From the IMG/VR virus record IMGVR_UViG_3300048834_001178, positions 1-64,000 of that record: a stretch of 64,000 nt of DNA, one strand, 5' to 3'. The position numbers and the translations under genes were made by a program. Every line of letters begins with the position of its first letter. The first letter of the stretch is position 1. Under the pieces are notes generated by a model. The model ran no database searches. It was not told the origin of the DNA and worked only from the letters and a program-made list of their open reading frames with translations. Positions 42,101 to 50,126 of the stretch are shown here, piece after piece. Source of the DNA: a virus.

Positions 42101-43611
42101 GCGACGGCCCCACGCGGTACTACCTCTACATCCCCGTCTGGGCGACGGGACGCGCTCCCCAGGGCGGCGGGTCGAGCAACTACTCGACGCCGTCGGGCTC
42201 GACACCCGAGAGCACGTACTCGACCCCGACCAGCACGCCGAGCATGCCGCCGAGCTACTCGACGACGGGCGATGTGATCTACACGACCGGCCCGGGCGGC
42301 ACGCCCACGCTCACGTTCTACACCACCGGCGCGTTCACGAGCAACACGCCGGGGACGACGCACACGCCGTCGAGCAGCGGGCCGATGTCATCCAGCGGGA
42401 TGACCACCGACTCGTCGCAGACGCCGACGAGTTCGCAGACCCCGTCGAGCACGGGCTCGTCGGGCATGAGCAGTTCCGGTGGCGGGAGTTCCTCGGGGGC
42501 GTCGAGTGGCATGTCCTCGGGTGCGAGTTCGGGGGCGTCGTCGGGCATGTCCACCGGTGGCAGTTCCGGTATGTCCTCGGGCATGTCGTCGGGTGGGTCG
42601 TCCGGTGGTTCATCGGGCGGCGGTTCGTCCGGTGGCGGGTCGTCGGGCGGCGGCGGATCCAGCGGCGGCGGCAGCGGCCCCGGTGGGTCGGGTCCGGGCG
42701 GATCCGGGCCTGGCGGCTCGGGGCCGGGTGGTTCTGGCCCGGGCGGCAGCGGTCCCGGCGGCTCAGGTCCCGGCTCCAACTGCGTGCTCGCGGGCACACC
42801 CGTGATGCTGGCCGACGGATCGACTAAGCCCGTCGAGGCGCTCCAACCGGGCGACCGTGTCGCGGCGCTCGACGTGGCGGGCCTGGACCGCGACGTGCCG
42901 TGGCGAGCCCAGTACCAGTGGCTCCGTCCGTGGGCGGAGGCGGCGCTCACGCCCGTCACGGGCACCGTCGGCAGCGTGAAGATCGGATCGCACGACGGGT
43001 TCGTCACCATCAACGGCCGCCTACGCCTGACGCCCGAGCACCCGGTGCTGCTGAAGCGCAACGAGGAGATCGGCTTCGCGTCGGCGGAGTTCGTGCAGGT
43101 CGGCGATGCGCTCGTGCGCCAGGGCCTGAGCGAGGAACTCGTCGCGTCAGTTGATCGGTCGGGCGAGCGCGTGACGACAGTGGCCGTGCATGTGCCCGGA
43201 CTCAACGTGTTCCTGGCGGGCGGCGTGTGGATTCACAACGACATGCCCGCCACCCAGCAGAGCGGGTCCGGATCGTCGTCGGGTTCGGGGTCGAGTTCAG
43301 GCTCCGGGTCCGGGTCGTCGAGCGGGAGCGGCTCCGGCAGCGGAAAGTCCAGCGGCTCGTCCATGTCGAGCTCGGGGTCCAGTTCTGGGTCGAGTTCCGG
43401 CAGTTCGTCAGGCTCATCGAGCGGCAGCGACAGCGGCTCCGGCCCGCCCGGCTCCGGATCGGGCTCCGGCAGCGTCCAGCAGTCAGTGGCGCTGGGCGAG
43501 GGCGCATCGTCCTTCATCGAGGGTGGCATGGAGGGTGTGCCTCCGGCGAAGTGGCAGCAGAGCGGTTTGGGCAGTCTCAGCAGCGGCATCGAAGAGGAGG
43601 CAAAGGCGTGA
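42097..43611 (+). CDS. Ser/Gly low-complexity protein with a Hint (intein-like) domain
   Basis: A 504-residue protein in an ATGA overlap. Residues 1-228 are Thr/Ser/Gly/Pro-rich, ending in about seven SGPGG repeats. Residues 229-381 are a Hint domain: Cys229 in NCVLAGTPVMLADGSTKPVE, DRVAALD, the block B-like RLRLTPEHPVLL, AEFVQVGDALV and a C-terminal FLAGGVWIHND with His380-Asn381. The residue after Asn is Asp, not Cys, Ser or Thr, so this fits bacterial intein-like (BIL) or A-type Hint domains that cleave or splice unconventionally. Residues 382-470 are another Ser/Gly tract. The ordered C terminus is EGASSFIEGGMEGVPPAKW. Probably a self-processing tail appendage. Confidence 0.8.
   Translation: MSDGPTRYYLYIPVWATGRAPQGGGSSNYSTPSGSTPESTYSTPTSTPSMPPSYSTTGDVIYTTGPGGTPTLTFYTTGAFTSNTPGTTHTPSSSGPMSSSGMTTDSSQTPTSSQTPSSTGSSGMSSSGGGSSSGASSGMSSGASSGASSGMSTGGSSGMSSGMSSGGSSGGSSGGGSSGGGSSGGGGSSGGGSGPGGSGPGGSGPGGSGPGGSGPGGSGPGGSGPGSNCVLAGTPVMLADGSTKPVEALQPGDRVAALDVAGLDRDVPWRAQYQWLRPWAEAALTPVTGTVGSVKIGSHDGFVTINGRLRLTPEHPVLLKRNEEIGFASAEFVQVGDALVRQGLSEELVASVDRSGERVTTVAVHVPGLNVFLAGGVWIHNDMPATQQSGSGSSSGSGSSSGSGSGSSSGSGSGSGKSSGSSMSSSGSSSGSSSGSSSGSSSGSDSGSGPPGSGSGSGSVQQSVALGEGASSFIEGGMEGVPPAKWQQSGLGSLSSGIEEEAKA
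42674..42774 (+). repeat. tandem repeat coding SGPGG
   Basis: About seven consecutive 15-bp units encode Ser-Gly-Pro-Gly-Gly immediately before the Hint domain. Third-position changes between units (ggc/ggg/ggt, tcg/agc) show the amino-acid pattern has been kept while the DNA drifted. Confidence 0.8.
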
Positions 43612-44231
43612 TTCCGAAGGTCATCTACACGGCGGACCTCATTGAGACTCCCGACAAGCAGCGGCTCACGGCGTGGCGGCACGCGTGGCAAACCATGCAC
43701 CCCGAGTGGGATGTGGTGACGCTCACGCTAGACACCAAGCCGCCGATCCTGAACTACGACCAGTGGCAGCAGACCTTCGGGCTCGCCGAGCCCGCGGCGT
43801 CCGCCGCACGGCTGAACCTGCTCCGCTACGAAGTGCTGGCCCGCGAGGGCGGCGTCTTCGTCGATCCGGACCGACTGCCGCTGCGCCCGCTCGACGAACT
43901 CGTCGCCGGGGTTGGCGCGTTCTGTTCCACGATCGCCAGCCACGGCGCGAGCAGGCCGCACATGCTCTCGCCGTCGGTGCTCGGCGCGACGCGGAATCAT
44001 CCGATGCTCTGGCACGCGATCCGCGATCTGCCGCACTCAGTGCTGGTCTATCGCGGTGTGTGGGACCAGAGCGGGCCGGGCTTCCTCACCCGCGTGGTCC
44101 GCGACCACGGGCACTTCCGCGACGTGGTGCCGTTCCACTGGGCGATCTTCGAGCAGGGCGAGGACGCCGCCAAGGCCCACGGCGGCGCGTTCGCCTTCGT
44201 GCAGGCGAAGGCTGCGGAGGTGGTGGCGTGA
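43608..44231 (+). CDS. GT32-type glycosyltransferase (first)
   Basis: A 207-residue protein, GTG behind gaggaggcaaaggc, overlapping the Hint gene as GTGA. It begins IPKVIYTADLIETPDKQRLTAWRHAW, with SAARLNLLRYEVLAREGGVFVDPDRLPLRPLDEL. The DxD metal site is DPD (near 86-88), and the 'aRlnLLRYevLareGGvfvDpD' phrase is that of sugar-binding DXD (Gly_transf_sug, GT32) enzymes such as Och1-like transferases. Later: MLSPSVLGATRNHPMLWHAI and GPGFLTRVV. It lies in a cassette with a close relative and a possible glycan methyltransferase. Confidence 0.82.
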   Translation: MIPKVIYTADLIETPDKQRLTAWRHAWQTMHPEWDVVTLTLDTKPPILNYDQWQQTFGLAEPAASAARLNLLRYEVLAREGGVFVDPDRLPLRPLDELVAGVGAFCSTIASHGASRPHMLSPSVLGATRNHPMLWHAIRDLPHSVLVYRGVWDQSGPGFLTRVVRDHGHFRDVVPFHWAIFEQGEDAAKAHGGAFAFVQAKAAEVVA

Positions 44232-44932
44232 GCACGGCCGCACGCACCACCTCAATCCCGCGGGTCCTGCACCAGATCTGGCTGGGCAAGGGCGAAATGC
44301 CGCTCAATCAGCGGCGCTGGCGGCGGCGCTTTGCCGAGATGAACCCGCACTGGGAGATGCGGCTGTGGACCGACGGCAACCTGCCGCCGATCCTCAACCG
44401 CAACGCCTGGGACGCCTGCGGCAACGTCGGCGGCACGCCCGGCTGCGTGATGCGGTCGGACATCCTGCGGCTGGAGGTACTGGCCCGGTTCGGAGGGGTC
44501 TATCTCGACACCGACGTGAAGCCGATCCGCCCGCTCGACGAGATGTGTCCGCCCGAAGTACGAGCGTGGGCTGCCTGCGAGCAACTCGACATCGTGTCCA
44601 ACGCGGCGATGGGGTTCCCGCCCACCCACCCGGCGATGTGGCACGCGGTGGCGATGATCGAAGAGTCGTTCTTCGAGCGCCGGTACGTCGGTGATCAGGC
44701 GGGGCCGGGCCTGATCGCGCGGGTGGTCACCCAGTACGACGACGTGGTGCTCTATCCGCCGACGTACTTCCACCCGACGGTCGGAGAGTCGAAGTCCAAT
44801 CCCGACGCAGCGAGGTTCCTTCTGGGCGCGCACCTGTTTGCCGGGACTTGGGTTGAGGCCAATCGATGGCGGTACGCGAGCGCGTGGGACGCCAACGCAC
44901 TCTCTGAGAATCCGCAAAGTCTCAGCGAATAG
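44228..44932 (+). CDS. GT32-type glycosyltransferase (second)
   Basis: A 234-residue paralogue of the previous protein, GTG start in a GTGA overlap. It carries IPRVLHQIWLGKGEMPLNQRRWRRRF, the standard GT32 opening 'IPrviHqiWlg', and MRSDILRLEVLARFGGVYLDTDVKPIRPLDE with DxD as Asp94-Thr-Asp96. Later FPPTHPAMWHAVAM and GPGLIARVV parallel its neighbour. Probably adds a different sugar to the same acceptor. Last phage-like gene; about 200 bases without a gene follow. Confidence 0.85.
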   Translation: MSTAARTTSIPRVLHQIWLGKGEMPLNQRRWRRRFAEMNPHWEMRLWTDGNLPPILNRNAWDACGNVGGTPGCVMRSDILRLEVLARFGGVYLDTDVKPIRPLDEMCPPEVRAWAACEQLDIVSNAAMGFPPTHPAMWHAVAMIEESFFERRYVGDQAGPGLIARVVTQYDDVVLYPPTYFHPTVGESKSNPDAARFLLGAHLFAGTWVEANRWRYASAWDANALSENPQSLSE

Positions 44933-45082
44933 CACCCCCTGGTGATCGCTGCTGATGCGCCTGTGGCTGGCACAGATCCAAGTCTAGTGAAAAGCAGGCT
45001 CGTGGTGCGGAGGGCAAACGACTCCCACGGGCCTCGCTCAAGCGCTCTACCCTTCAATCCTATCCACTCGGCGGCAGGCATG

Positions 45083-45112
45083 TTCGCATGCTGATCGGGT
45101 TGGTAGTACAAT
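45083..45112 (+). promoter_or_regulatory. sigma-70-like promoter of the methyltransferase-McrBC operon
   Basis: TTCGCA and TACAAT hexamers are separated by 18 bases. Transcription would begin about 15 bases before the ATG at 45133, giving a nearly leaderless mRNA. It lies in the first clearly lower-GC stretch after the phage genes. Confidence 0.4.
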
Positions 45113-45132
45113 GGCCAGCGAGCATCTCCCGC

Positions 45133-46146
45133 ATGACACCCCCGGCAACCAAGAAACCGCGAGCAAAGACACCCAAGTCATCCCAGACTGGCACTGTTGG
45201 CCCCCGATGGCCGACCGTGGCACTGAACCCAGTTGCCACGCCAGACTCGGCATTCATGAACCGCGAGTTGCGCCGGCACGCATTCTACAGCGACGACCGG
45301 ACTCTCATCTTCTGTGCGGATGCAGCGAAAGCGATTGGCTGGCTGGTCTCCGCAGGTGTGACCGTGGATACCACCGTCACTTCACCGCCCTTCTACGGCC
45401 AGCGGGACTACGGCGTCGATGGGCAAATCGGTTTGGAGTTGCACCCGTCAGAGTACCTGTCCCGTCTGGTGTCAGTCTTCCGAAAGTGCCGCGAGGTCTT
45501 CAAGGAGACCAGTAGCCTGTGGGTCAATCTTGGCGATACGTACTGGAGTGGTCGAGGCGAGCACCGCAGTGGAGAGGCCAAACAGGCAGCGAGGCGATTC
45601 GGACTTCGACCCCAGGACCGCAAGGGCGATGGGATTTGGTGCAGGCCGAAGCAACTCCTACTCATCCCACATCGTTTCGCAATCGCCATGCAGGAAGCTG
45701 ACTGGATCCTCCGCAACGACAATGTGTGGGTCAAACCCAATCCGGTCCCAGACCAAGTAAGAGATCGCTGCTCGATGGGGCACGAGTATGTTTTTCACTT
45801 CGTGACCCAACGGTTCTATTACTACCGTCGCGATAGAGTCGGTCGGCCAAACCCAGGCAAATCGCCCTTGCCACCGTTGGACGTTTGGGTGGTTCCGCCG
45901 TCCAAAGGTAGTAACGGACATCCTGCTGCGTTCTCTGCCGACTTGGTTGACCTACCGATCCGTGCGACAACTCCGCCGAATGGCGTGGTATTGGACCCGT
46001 TCGCTGGAAGCGGTACAACGGTCTTGCATGCCCGCAGGCTCGGCTTCCGCGCGATCGGCATCGACATAAAGCCGGAATACTGTAAGGCGATGGCCGCAGC
46101 CTGCCAAAAGGACCCACCGATTCTGCTGCCGCTCTCTGAGAAGTGA
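45133..46146 (+). CDS. DNA N4-cytosine-type methyltransferase
   Basis: A 337-residue beta-class DNA amino-methyltransferase. Motif IV is TSPPFYGQRDYG (SPPF at 84-87), the form seen in PvuII- and BamHI-like N4-cytosine enzymes. Motif I is LDPFAGSGTT (287-296), preceded by TPPNGVV. The middle region (45-75% of length) holds target-recognition residues I cannot assign. The ATG after the TACAAT box is preferred to one 15 codons upstream inside the promoter. It is followed by McrB- and McrC-like genes, so it probably marks self DNA that those proteins would otherwise restrict. Confidence 0.85.
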   Translation: MTPPATKKPRAKTPKSSQTGTVGPRWPTVALNPVATPDSAFMNRELRRHAFYSDDRTLIFCADAAKAIGWLVSAGVTVDTTVTSPPFYGQRDYGVDGQIGLELHPSEYLSRLVSVFRKCREVFKETSSLWVNLGDTYWSGRGEHRSGEAKQAARRFGLRPQDRKGDGIWCRPKQLLLIPHRFAIAMQEADWILRNDNVWVKPNPVPDQVRDRCSMGHEYVFHFVTQRFYYYRRDRVGRPNPGKSPLPPLDVWVVPPSKGSNGHPAAFSADLVDLPIRATTPPNGVVLDPFAGSGTTVLHARRLGFRAIGIDIKPEYCKAMAAACQKDPPILLPLSEK

Positions 46147-46167
46147 TGCGACTGGAGACAATTGACC

Positions 46168-48186
46168 ATGGGCACGTTTCTCAATGCGGACACTATCAGA
46201 ATCGCGGTTCGTCGGCTCGGCGACTCGCTCGCGCAGACGGGAATGCATGATTTCCTCGTGCTCAAGCGCGCTTCGGTGCTCAGCAAGTCACCGAAGGTGG
46301 TTCTCTCGGAACGAAACCAGCCATTCATGCAGGCGATTGAGCAATTGACTTCGTGCAATGAACCATTGGGCGCCGCTCTCGACGCCTCATGGAATCTGCC
46401 ACCATTCATAAATGTGTTCGGTACGGCTAAGCACAGCAAAGGACCGTTCCGTTCCGCCAAGTTCACTTCGAACGGACCGGCTGACACCGTGAGCAAGTCG
46501 CGTCCGTGGCAAGCCCTGGTGGAAGTGCACGACGAGCGCCCGAGATCCGTTACGTTTCGTCGCGACTATCTACAGCACGCTAAGTCCGTCCTGCTCAAGG
46601 CACAGTCACCGAGTGATGAACTCCCGCGACTCTCCGATGCGGCGATCTGGTTCTTCCGTGCATCCGACATCTCTGCGCTCGCAGCATCGAAGGATCGGAA
46701 CAGCATTCTCGGTGGCATGGTACGCGCATTCGTGGATGCCCTGCACCTCACCAAAGAAGAAGTAGCACTCCTCTTTGTTGATGCTAACGCTCTGGACGCG
46801 TCGGTCTATCCCGAAGTGCTTACCTCCGACTCCGTCGCGTCGCCGATCTCGTACCTTACCCTAGGTAGCGTCGAAGCAACTCCCGTGACCGAGACTGCTG
46901 GCAAGGTGTCATGGGATCTCGCCGTCTCCCTTGCCGCCAAAGAGTTCATAATTCTGACGGGCCTCTCGGGCACTGGAAAAACCCGCGGAGCAATCCGGCT
47001 CAGCGCGGCAGTTACCGCTGGAGCCGCCCAACCGGTCGAGTTGATCCCAGTTGCCGCGGACTGGAACGACTCCCGTCCTCTCCTTGGGTATCGCCATCCA
47101 TTCGGTCGTACGATAAATGAGGCTGGCCAAAGCGCCCTGGCAGACACCTACGAGATCACGCCCGCGCTGCGCCTTGTTTTGCGAGCGAGTCACCCGGACA
47201 GTGAGCGGATTCCACACTTTCTGATTCTGGACGAGATGAACCTCTCGCACGTCGAGCGCTACTTCAGTCCAGTACTTTCCCTTCTCGAAGCGGCGCGAAG
47301 CACGTCGAGGGCGAGCACTATCCCGCTGATTCCAGCAGCCGATACCCAGTTAATCGCTTCGGTGTTGCAGCGTGAGAATCCGAACTCTCTTGAAGCAAAG
47401 GCCGCCTCAATCCAAGCCGCACAGGGGGCCGGGATTGGCATTCCGGGCAATCTGTTCATCGTTGGCACAGTGAATGTGGACGAAACTACCTACATGTTTT
47501 CGCCCAAGGTGCTGGACCGTGCCCATGTAATCGAGGTGGCTTCGATATCGCCGCTCGAGTTTGTGACAGGAACAGGATCCGCCGAGGAGTTGGTTTCGGC
47601 ATCCGCCGCGCTGGAACTGCTCCAGTGGTCAATCGAGCGGCGAGACGAGTCGGAGCGGACAGACGGCGCGGTGGATCTGCTGGAGTCAGTTCATACGGAT
47701 TCTGGACTAGATCCAGCGGTACTCGATGCCATCAAGAATGCTTTGAAGTGCGCGCTCGAAGGATCGCATGTTCTGCTTGGTCCGATCGGCTTCGGCTTGG
47801 GATATAGAGTGGTTCGCGAGTGCTTTGACTACGTCGCAACGTGCCTTCGACTGGCGGTGATCGCAGAGTGGACTCCAGAGCAGATTCAAGCCGCCTGGCA
47901 CCATTGGATAGACCGGGCGATTCTGCAGAAAGTGTTGCCAAAGCTCCACGGCAACCGGCTTCAGTTGACCGGGCCCCTCACTGCCACAATAGCCTTCTTT
48001 TCTGGCGGAACGGCCATCACGGAACCTCGCGCGGCATATCAGATGGCTGGTGGCAATGAGGTGGGCGTAGACGAATCGCTCAAGCTCACCTTCGGTTCGC
48101 CTACCGCTCTTCCTCTCTGTATCAAGAAGCTGTCTCGCATGCTGTGGCGTGTTGAAACCACCGGATACGCGGGGTTTATAGAGTGA
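46168..48186 (+). CDS. McrB-like AAA+ restriction subunit
   Basis: A 672-residue protein. The N-terminal 250 residues are a variable, presumably DNA-reading region with FGTAKHSKGPFRSAKF and WFFRASDISAL. The AAA+ motor follows: TGLSGTGKTRGA (Walker A, 264-275), VELIPVAADWNDSRPLLGYRHPF, FLILDEMNLSHVERYFSPVL (Walker B near 351), and FIVGTVNVDETTYMFSPKVLDRAHVIEV (in part), the McrB signature with its sensor Asn. McrB motors use GTP in E. coli; the base preference cannot be read here. ATG chosen behind ggagaca. GTGA overlap with the next gene. Confidence 0.87.
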   Translation: MGTFLNADTIRIAVRRLGDSLAQTGMHDFLVLKRASVLSKSPKVVLSERNQPFMQAIEQLTSCNEPLGAALDASWNLPPFINVFGTAKHSKGPFRSAKFTSNGPADTVSKSRPWQALVEVHDERPRSVTFRRDYLQHAKSVLLKAQSPSDELPRLSDAAIWFFRASDISALAASKDRNSILGGMVRAFVDALHLTKEEVALLFVDANALDASVYPEVLTSDSVASPISYLTLGSVEATPVTETAGKVSWDLAVSLAAKEFIILTGLSGTGKTRGAIRLSAAVTAGAAQPVELIPVAADWNDSRPLLGYRHPFGRTINEAGQSALADTYEITPALRLVLRASHPDSERIPHFLILDEMNLSHVERYFSPVLSLLEAARSTSRASTIPLIPAADTQLIASVLQRENPNSLEAKAASIQAAQGAGIGIPGNLFIVGTVNVDETTYMFSPKVLDRAHVIEVASISPLEFVTGTGSAEELVSASAALELLQWSIERRDESERTDGAVDLLESVHTDSGLDPAVLDAIKNALKCALEGSHVLLGPIGFGLGYRVVRECFDYVATCLRLAVIAEWTPEQIQAAWHHWIDRAILQKVLPKLHGNRLQLTGPLTATIAFFSGGTAITEPRAAYQMAGGNEVGVDESLKLTFGSPTALPLCIKKLSRMLWRVETTGYAGFIE

Positions 48187-50126
48187 CCGCAGTCACGTGC
48201 CTTCATCGTGTGCGATTTGGCTGGCCCAACGGCACGTCTCTTGACATCGAGTGGGCCTCGGGTGATGAGGGCCCGGCTCATCCGCTGTCGGCACTATCTC
48301 ATTCGATCACGGGTTGGATCGAACGCCTGCCCGATCAGCTCAGTATTGCGGGTATTCCGGCACTGTCTGTCGATCAGGGGCAGCCATCGAGCCTCTTCGA
48401 GCCAGTGCGGCTTCGCGAACAGACCGACTACACGTTAGACTTTCGTATTCGCGCGAGTCTTCCAGAGGCCACGACTGCGTGGCAGGCCAATCCGTCGTGG
48501 CCGTTGCCTGCTCGGTTCAATGGCGTTTATCGAACGCAGGCACCTCGTCGGTGGATGGTTGACGGCGAGTTTCTTCGAGTCGGTGGCGCCTTAAACTTCG
48601 GGTCATTCGTAGGCGTGGCGCACTTGGAGCTGCCAGACGGAGCGTGCGTTCCGGTCGAAGTCATCTGTACTAAGATCGGATATGTAGACGACTTTCGAGC
48701 ATTGCTTGAGCAGGTGGGGCACGAGGTTGTCGAGCTGCTCTTGACTGTGGGAACTCCCACGGGAATACCGCTTGCGACGTCCGGCGAGCTGAGCGCATCG
48801 CCACTCGCATTTTTGTTTCACTTGCGTTCTCTCCTCGCTTCCCGAGAACTGCCTGATGCGATCGAGTCGATTCTCAGGCGGCCGCATGAGCGCATAGTTG
48901 AAGACCGCAAGGAAGCGTTTGTGTGGGAATTCCGACATCCCGATGTGGCGGCGATGTCCCGTGCGGCTGAGTATCTTCCAGATGTCAGTTTCAGTGCGAG
49001 TAGGCCGGTCTGTCTCCCAGTGCCGCTCAGGTATCACGGTCGCAGCCGCTCGGTGTCGAGGGACACGCAAGAGAATCGATACGTTAAGGCACTTCTGCAG
49101 GATATTGTGAGGCGAGCGGACATCTGTGTTGGCCAGCTTCGCGAGGCAGGCAGCCTAACAGCCATGCGCGAGCTTGTTAGTCATGTGGATCGCATGCGAG
49201 AATGGTTGTCGCGCCCCCTGTGGAGGGAGGTGGGCCCTTTTAGGCAGATGCCGACAAACTCGCAAGTACTGCAACGTCGATCCGACTATCGACGTGTCTT
49301 TGACGCAGACATGCGCTTACACCTTGGACTTAGATTGCCGTGGCTTCCAACCACAAATGACGCGGATAGCATCTTGGGCGACATGCGGCCGATTGACGTT
49401 CTGTATGAATATTGGTGCTTCCTGGTGATTCGGAGACTTGTGGCGTCGATCTGCGGAGCGACGATCGAGCCCCTGGACAGTCTCCTTGTACGCTCAATGA
49501 ATGGCCTTAGCCTTCAACTGGTGCGCGGCAAGCAAAGCAAGACTGTGTTTCGGTTGGCAATCGCAGGGAAGGCTCCATTCCAAGTGGAGCTGTACTTCAA
49601 TCGGCACTTTGCAGGTGTCGCCGGCGCAGTTGAGGGAAGGTCTTACTCCGTTGGCTTGCGGCCCGACATCAGCCTTTGTGTGGAACGCATTCAGGCGGGT
49701 ACGATTGGTGCACGGCACTGGCTTCACTTCGACGCAAAGTACCGGCGAGAGATCGATGTGGCGGCATTAGTAAGCGCGACGCAGGAGTCCTCGGGTGGGC
49801 CCGAGTCGTGCATAAAGATCGAAGAGACCTACAAGCGGGCCGACTTGTACAAGATGCACGCGTACCGTGATGCGATTCTCTCGACTCGAGGCGCGTATGC
49901 GCTGTTCCCTTCGCTAGGTGGAGGCGAGGCTCTGTTTGTCCGAGGTGCATCCATCGCAGGCGCAAAGTTGCCGAGCGTAGGGATGTTCCCATTGAGTCCT
50001 GCGCGGGCAGTGGACCAAGAGCAACCCTTGCGGAGATTTCTATCGGCGGTGTTGTCTCAGATCTCCGATGCGTCGCGAGTGGTTGATGAATACCTTGGCC
50101 CATGCCCGCCAATGACCTCAACGTAG
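48183..50126 (+). CDS. McrC-like nuclease subunit (DUF2357 type)
   Basis: A 647-residue protein. The DUF2357-like region has GVAHLELPDGACVPVEVI...SPLAFLFHLRSLLASRELPDAIESIL, and the central SRPVCLPVPLRYHGRSRSVSRDTQENRYVKALL is the typical 'etre..ntpENrfvk' block. LYEYWCFLVIRRL precedes a PD-(D/E)XK nuclease: SVGLRPDISL (Asp), HWLHFDAKYRRE (DAK) and DLYKMHAYRDAI. It would be activated by the McrB-like motor. Its 3' end overlaps the convergent helicase gene by 70 bases. Confidence 0.85.
   Translation: MTAVTCLHRVRFGWPNGTSLDIEWASGDEGPAHPLSALSHSITGWIERLPDQLSIAGIPALSVDQGQPSSLFEPVRLREQTDYTLDFRIRASLPEATTAWQANPSWPLPARFNGVYRTQAPRRWMVDGEFLRVGGALNFGSFVGVAHLELPDGACVPVEVICTKIGYVDDFRALLEQVGHEVVELLLTVGTPTGIPLATSGELSASPLAFLFHLRSLLASRELPDAIESILRRPHERIVEDRKEAFVWEFRHPDVAAMSRAAEYLPDVSFSASRPVCLPVPLRYHGRSRSVSRDTQENRYVKALLQDIVRRADICVGQLREAGSLTAMRELVSHVDRMREWLSRPLWREVGPFRQMPTNSQVLQRRSDYRRVFDADMRLHLGLRLPWLPTTNDADSILGDMRPIDVLYEYWCFLVIRRLVASICGATIEPLDSLLVRSMNGLSLQLVRGKQSKTVFRLAIAGKAPFQVELYFNRHFAGVAGAVEGRSYSVGLRPDISLCVERIQAGTIGARHWLHFDAKYRREIDVAALVSATQESSGGPESCIKIEETYKRADLYKMHAYRDAILSTRGAYALFPSLGGGEALFVRGASIAGAKLPSVGMFPLSPARAVDQEQPLRRFLSAVLSQISDASRVVDEYLGPCPPMTST

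Larger units (their letters stand above)
8591..44932 (+). mobile_element. prophage of a tailed phage (serine-recombinase type)
   Basis: Contiguous phage gene order: integration module, sigma-like factor, recombination and replication genes, terminase, portal, protease-capsid, connectors, tail tube, chaperone, tape measure, distal tail and a tail-end glycosylation cassette. A long flexible (siphovirus) tail is suggested by a tube gene, a GT-type chaperone and a 664-residue tape measure with no sheath gene. I saw no lysis cassette (endolysin) and no recognisable lysogeny repressor. The left limit is set at the first recurring 20-bp motif and the right limit at the last glycosyltransferase. No att core could be identified. 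Confidence 0.85.

Noticed and set aside
42674-42774. CRISPR-like or VNTR array
   Set aside because: The 15-bp repeats are in frame and encode SGPGG without spacers, so they are a protein repeat.
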